Below, piece after piece: positions 60,376-64,000 of a stretch of DNA of 64,000 nucleotides; position 1 is the stretch's first letter; every line of letters starts with the position of its first letter. The notes beneath the pieces are model-generated. The model did not search any database. It was not told the DNA's origin and was given only the letters and a program-made list of their open reading frames with translations. A program made the position numbers and the translations under genes. Origin of the DNA: Desertibacillus haloalkaliphilus (GTDB lineage: Bacteria; Bacillota; Bacilli; Bacillales; KJ1-10-99); the NCBI RefSeq assembly GCF_019039105.1, contig NZ_JAHPIV010000009.1:1-64000 (forward strand). Reading direction: 5' to 3'.

Positions 60376-61449
60376 ATGAGTAAAAATTTATCAACTTGGA
60401 AATACCCCTTTATTTTAGGATTGGTTTTATTACAATTTGTCTTTGTCCCACAAGATGCTTCTGCATTTTCTGATCAAATCATTCAACGGGGGGCTACAGG
60501 AGAGGATGTAGTAGAGTTACAAGCAAGGCTGCAATATATTGGCTTTTATGAAGGTGACATTGATGGCGTGTTTGATTGGAGCACATATTGGTCGGTTCGT
60601 AAGTTTCAAGAGGAATTTGGATTAGAGCAAGTTGATGGACTCGTAGGTCCAAAAATGAAAGATATGCTTGAAAGAGCGACGAATTTTGATAAGCAATTCG
60701 TACATAATGCTCTAAAAGAAGGGCGTAAATTCACCCATTATGGTGGCGTTGACAACAACATTCAGCAAGGACCAAAAGGAAGCCGTACAAAAAAGCAACA
60801 ACAGCAAGCGGAGCAACAACAGCAAGCGGAGCAACAACAGCAAGCGGAGCAACAACAGCAAGCGGAGCAACAACAGCAAGCGGAGCAACAACAGCAAGCG
60901 GAGCAACAACAGCAAGCGGAGCAACAACAGCAAGCGGAGCAACAACAGCAAGCGGAGCAACAACAGCAAGCAGAGCAGCAACAGCCAACACCAACACCTG
61001 AGCCTGAAGGGGAACCTGTACCGACTGAGGAGGATCCTCAAGCTCAAGGTGACGATGTATCTGTTGAAAAAGCAATGAATGTCCCAGATGGCTATTCAGA
61101 TAATGACCTACAATTAATGGCTCAAGCGGTTTATGCTGAAGCAAAAGGTGAACCATATATTGGGAAAGTTGCCGTGGCAGCAGTTATTATTAACCGTGTA
61201 AATAGCCCAGATTTCCCTAATACACCTTCAGAAGTGATTTATGAACCACGAGCATTTGAACCAGTGGCTAATGGTGAAATCTATAATGAACCAGATGAGG
61301 ATGCAAGAAGAGCAGTATTAGATGCAGTGAATGGACAGGATCCTACTGGACACGCATTATACTTCTTTAACCCAGCAACCGCAAGATCACCATGGGTGTG
61401 GTCTAGACCACAGATAAAAACAATAGGAAAGCATGTCTTTGCTAAATAG
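60376..61449 (+). CDS. sleB: Spore cortex-lytic enzyme SleB with a long Gln-rich repeat linker
   Basis: A 357-residue exported lytic transglycosylase that degrades spore cortex at muramic-delta-lactam sites in germination. Signal peptide (1-31, ending DASAFS), peptidoglycan-binding type 1 domain (about 35-100; RGATGEDVVELQARLQYIGF), then an unusual linker of ten QQQQAE units (141-200), a Pro/Glu stretch, and Hydrolase_2 (about 240-357; LMAQAVYAEAKGEPYIGKVA with catalytic Glu). Usual SleB is about 300 residues; the linker explains the excess. ATG 60376 has GGAGG upstream. ypeB follows after 16 bases. Confidence 0.92.
   Translation: MSKNLSTWKYPFILGLVLLQFVFVPQDASAFSDQIIQRGATGEDVVELQARLQYIGFYEGDIDGVFDWSTYWSVRKFQEEFGLEQVDGLVGPKMKDMLERATNFDKQFVHNALKEGRKFTHYGGVDNNIQQGPKGSRTKKQQQQAEQQQQAEQQQQAEQQQQAEQQQQAEQQQQAEQQQQAEQQQQAEQQQQAEQQQQAEQQQPTPTPEPEGEPVPTEEDPQAQGDDVSVEKAMNVPDGYSDNDLQLMAQAVYAEAKGEPYIGKVAVAAVIINRVNSPDFPNTPSEVIYEPRAFEPVANGEIYNEPDEDARRAVLDAVNGQDPTGHALYFFNPATARSPWVWSRPQIKTIGKHVFAK
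60796..60975 (+). repeat. Minisatellite of ten 18-bp units inside sleB
   Basis: The unit CAACAACAGCAAGCGGAG (QQQQAE) is repeated ten times without interruption; the last unit has GCAGAG. All units keep frame, and near identity suggests recent expansion. The repeat leaves spurious Leu-rich frames open on the other strand. Confidence 0.95.
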
Positions 61450-61465
61450 GTTGGAGGTGATGTAA

Positions 61466-62818
61466 ATGATTCGAAATATTATAATAGGAGCATTAGTATT
61501 AGGGATTATTGGAACAGGATATTGGGGCTATACAGAGCAACAGCAAAATGCAATTCATGCAAACAATGTCGAAGGCAGTTATCAACGTGCTTATCACTCG
61601 CTCGTTTACCATCTAGATCAATTAGAAAATGACTTGGGAACAGTATTGGCAATGAATACGAAGCGCCACATTTCACCTAAACTGGCTGATATTTGGAGAG
61701 TAACGTCCCTAGCACAAAGTGAAATTGGCCAACTTCCGCTCGGGATGATGGAGATTAATGAAGCGGAAAAATTCCTGCATGATGTAGGGACGTTTAGTTA
61801 CAAAACAGCGGTGCGAGATTTAGAAGAAGAGCCATTAACAGAGGACGAATATAACACTATCGAACATTTGTATGATATGTCTAAAGATATTCAGAATGAG
61901 TTAAGGCAGGCCCAAGCTTCATTATTAAAACATAATATGCGTTGGCTGGACATCGAGTCGGAGTTTCAATCATTAGATGAGCCTTTAGATAATACGGTTG
62001 TAAATGGCTTTGATCATGTTAATAACATGGTCAAAGGCTATAGTGAAACGGATTGGGGCGCTGGGTTGTCACAAATGGATGTGTTTAATGATGAAGATCT
62101 TGCCGAAAAATTGAACGGTGATGAAATCAGTGAAAGTGAAGCAAAAGAAAAGGCGCTAGCATTCATCGGAATAGAGGAAAATGTAGATGTCCAAGTAGCT
62201 GAAACGGGAGAAGGGTTAGCCTATCAAGCCTATAGCTTAACGATAGATGATCCAGATCATGAAACAAATTATTATATGGATATCACAAAACATGGTGGTC
62301 ATGTGCTATGGTTTTTACAGCACAGGGATATAGCAGAGCAAAATATCAGTTTAAATGAAGCATCAGAAAAAGCAAAGGAACACTTGGAGGGAAATGGTAT
62401 TGAGGGGATGCAACTTGTAGATGGTAAGCAGTATGATTCCATTGGTGTATTTGAGTTTGCCTATTTAATTGACAATGTTCGAGTATACGCTGATTCGATC
62501 GTAATTGAGGTAGCGTTAGATGACGGTGAAGTCATTGGCTATGAAGCAGAAGATTATTTGTTAAATCACCAAGAGAGAGAGTTAGATCAACCAGAGCTTA
62601 CGAAAGAAGAAGCAAGAGAATATTTAAATGGAAATCTCGAGGTTATGGAAGATCACCTTGCTATTATAATCAACGATCTAGGTGATGAGGTACTTTGCTA
62701 TGAATTCTATGGTGTCATTAACAATGATACGTATCGTATCTTTATTAATGCGCAAGATGGTAACGAAGAGCATGTTGAAAAACTACAAAATGCAGAACCG
62801 GTTTATGAGACCACTTAA
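61466..62818 (+). CDS. ypeB: Germination protein YpeB
   Basis: A 450-residue membrane-anchored protein (N-terminal helix, 1-22) required for SleB localisation and stability in spores. The first half is helical; the second half has PepSY-type domains (EISESEAKEKALAFIGIEEN; SLNEASEKAKEHLEGNGIEG; ELTKEEAREYLNGNLEVM). ATG 61466 follows GGAGGTG. The sleB-ypeB pair is conserved and forespore expressed in B. subtilis. Confidence 0.93.
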   Translation: MIRNIIIGALVLGIIGTGYWGYTEQQQNAIHANNVEGSYQRAYHSLVYHLDQLENDLGTVLAMNTKRHISPKLADIWRVTSLAQSEIGQLPLGMMEINEAEKFLHDVGTFSYKTAVRDLEEEPLTEDEYNTIEHLYDMSKDIQNELRQAQASLLKHNMRWLDIESEFQSLDEPLDNTVVNGFDHVNNMVKGYSETDWGAGLSQMDVFNDEDLAEKLNGDEISESEAKEKALAFIGIEENVDVQVAETGEGLAYQAYSLTIDDPDHETNYYMDITKHGGHVLWFLQHRDIAEQNISLNEASEKAKEHLEGNGIEGMQLVDGKQYDSIGVFEFAYLIDNVRVYADSIVIEVALDDGEVIGYEAEDYLLNHQERELDQPELTKEEAREYLNGNLEVMEDHLAIIINDLGDEVLCYEFYGVINNDTYRIFINAQDGNEEHVEKLQNAEPVYETT

Positions 62819-62824
62819 ATCTGA

Positions 62825-62855
62825 AAAAGAAGGAGCCACTTAGGCTTCTTCTTTT
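62825..62855 (+). terminator. Terminator of sleB-ypeB
   Basis: Stem AAAAGAAGGAGCC/GGCTTCTTCTTTT with one wobble and a 5-base loop, ending TTTTC. Confidence 0.8.
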
Positions 62856-62961
62856 CGATATTTCGTGAGATAATAGAAAGGGATACATTCATAGTTGGAT
62901 AGGAAGATGGCTATATAAAAGAGAGAAAATGAGAAGCATAAAATGGGAGGAAGTTTTTTAA

Positions 62962-63612
62962 TTGATCGCAATTGGAGATACGATTTTTCTTGATTTAAAA
63001 GAGGATGGAAAACGTTTTAAATGTCGGCTGGTGGATCAAATTCACGATATCTTTGTCATTGATATTCCAATCAATGAAAAGACAAATAAACCTGGTTTCT
63101 TTTATGATGGTACACAATTTGTCGCATGGTTTATCGGTAGCGATCAGGCCGTGTACTCATTTGACACTGAAATTCGAGGACGCAAAAAAGGGAATATTCC
63201 GATGTTGCTGCTAAAAAACCCAGGTAAAGAAAATTACCTTCGCATACAACGAAGAAATTATGTGCGAGTGGAGACGTCAATTGATGTCGCTGTTCACCCT
63301 TTCAAACATGAGTTTCCACCATTTGTAACGACATCACTTGATTTGAGTGGGGGTGGAATTGCAATACTATTGCCAAAGAACCACACGGTCAAGGCTGGTA
63401 CGAACATTCATTGTTTGCTCGTTTTACACATGCAATCTGGGGACATTCATTATATTAAAACTGAGTGTAGGGTGATTCGAATTATTGAACAACACGCGTT
63501 ACGAGAGCGTGCATCACTCCAATTCATAAATATTTCAGATCATGACCGACAAAAAGCTATCCGCTATTGTTTTGAACGCCAATTGTTTTTGAAGCATAAA
63601 AAGGGGCTTTAG
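62962..63612 (+). CDS. ypfA: PilZ-domain c-di-GMP receptor YpfA
   Basis: A 216-residue flagellar-brake-type protein: YcgR-like N-terminal domain (1-95), and PilZ domain (97-210) with c-di-GMP-binding RRNYVRV (RxxxR region) and DLSGGGIAI (D/NxSxxG). In B. subtilis YpfA (DgrA) slows motility when c-di-GMP is high. TTG 62962 follows GGGAGG by nine bases or so; no ATG is well placed. It precedes cmk, as in B. subtilis. Confidence 0.9.
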   Translation: MIAIGDTIFLDLKEDGKRFKCRLVDQIHDIFVIDIPINEKTNKPGFFYDGTQFVAWFIGSDQAVYSFDTEIRGRKKGNIPMLLLKNPGKENYLRIQRRNYVRVETSIDVAVHPFKHEFPPFVTTSLDLSGGGIAILLPKNHTVKAGTNIHCLLVLHMQSGDIHYIKTECRVIRIIEQHALRERASLQFINISDHDRQKAIRYCFERQLFLKHKKGL

Positions 63613-63772
63613 AAAATGAAAGTGGAATCTAATTGATAGCGTTTGGAATTTTTAGTAAAGAATAGTAACATTGGATGAAATTACGTACGAATAATTAGAC
63701 CAAATTTCACGAATATGATATGATATTGATTGAATTATTAGATTTTGAAACTTCCAAATAGGTACGTTTTAA

Positions 63773-64000
<228 letters not shown>

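Noticed and set aside
60712-61156. Leu-rich and Ala/Val-rich frames on the minus strand through sleB
   Set aside because: They are artefacts of the 18-bp repeat, which is open in several frames; no start signals, and they lie opposite a well-supported gene.

Overview
The window reads as chromosome of an endospore-forming member of the Bacillaceae. The evidence is dense AGGAGG-type ribosome sites with frequent TTG/GTG starts, U-tract terminators after most operons, many sporulation and germination genes (spoVA-type operon, dacB-spmA-spmB, sleB-ypeB), and gene blocks in the order known from Bacillus subtilis (dacB-spmA-spmB-rluB-resABCDE; serA...fer-ypbB-recS-ypbD-ypbF-ypbG-mecB...gudB-ypdA-ansA-prsW...sleB-ypeB-ypfA-cmk). 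No rRNA, tRNA or CRISPR was seen. The species cannot be named from this sequence alone; an alkaliphilic or halotolerant Bacillus relative is only a guess.

Layout. 0-4.8 kb: the 3' tail of a class C-like group II intron, a DUF2935 gene diverging from an N-terminally extended superoxide dismutase, a phosphodiesterase-type lipoprotein and an unknown membrane-anchored protein. 4.8-8.8 kb: a seven-gene spoVA-type operon (DUF1657, YhcN/YlaJ lipoprotein, SpoVAC, SpoVAD, SpoVAEb, DUF1657, DUF421-DUF1657) with the same gene order as the spoVA2mob operon linked to high spore heat resistance. 8.8-18.4 kb: spore cortex genes dacB-spmA-spmB, rluB, and the cytochrome c biogenesis/respiration cluster resABC-resDE. 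18.5-29.6 kb: moaB, then a cobalamin riboswitch in front of an eleven-gene cobamide uptake, salvage and assembly operon that includes a BtuD-CbiZ fusion. 29.6-37.8 kb: an intergenic repeat array, a VanW protein, an M23/LysM peptidase, serA, an M14/LysM peptidase, a GntR regulator, a truncated globin divergent from a Crp/Fnr regulator with two matching operators, and ferredoxin. 38-52 kb: ypbB, a helicase gene split by a -1 frameshift at A AAA AAG, ypbD, ypbF (start apparently broken), several small genes, a gene-poor stretch with a cre-like site, ypbG, a CarH-like B12-binding MerR regulator, mecB, ddl, gudB, ypdA, ansA, prsW and a zinc-ribbon microprotein. 52-60 kb: a SAM riboswitch and metI-metC-yitJ-metH. 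60-64 kb: sleB (with a ten-unit minisatellite), ypeB, ypfA and the start of cmk.

How it fits together. B12 links three parts of the window: the riboswitch operon imports and remodels corrinoids, MetH consumes methylcobalamin (no metE is visible here), and the CarH-like protein carries residues used for adenosylcobalamin light sensing. Spore biology is the second theme: dipicolinate channel, cortex synthesis and core dehydration (dacB-spmAB), and cortex lysis on germination (sleB-ypeB). Oxygen and NO response is the third (ResDE, truncated globin, Crp/Fnr, SOD). Two apparent frameshifts within 2 kb (39.76 and 41.60 kb), both at homopolymer runs, should be checked against reads before either is interpreted biologically.
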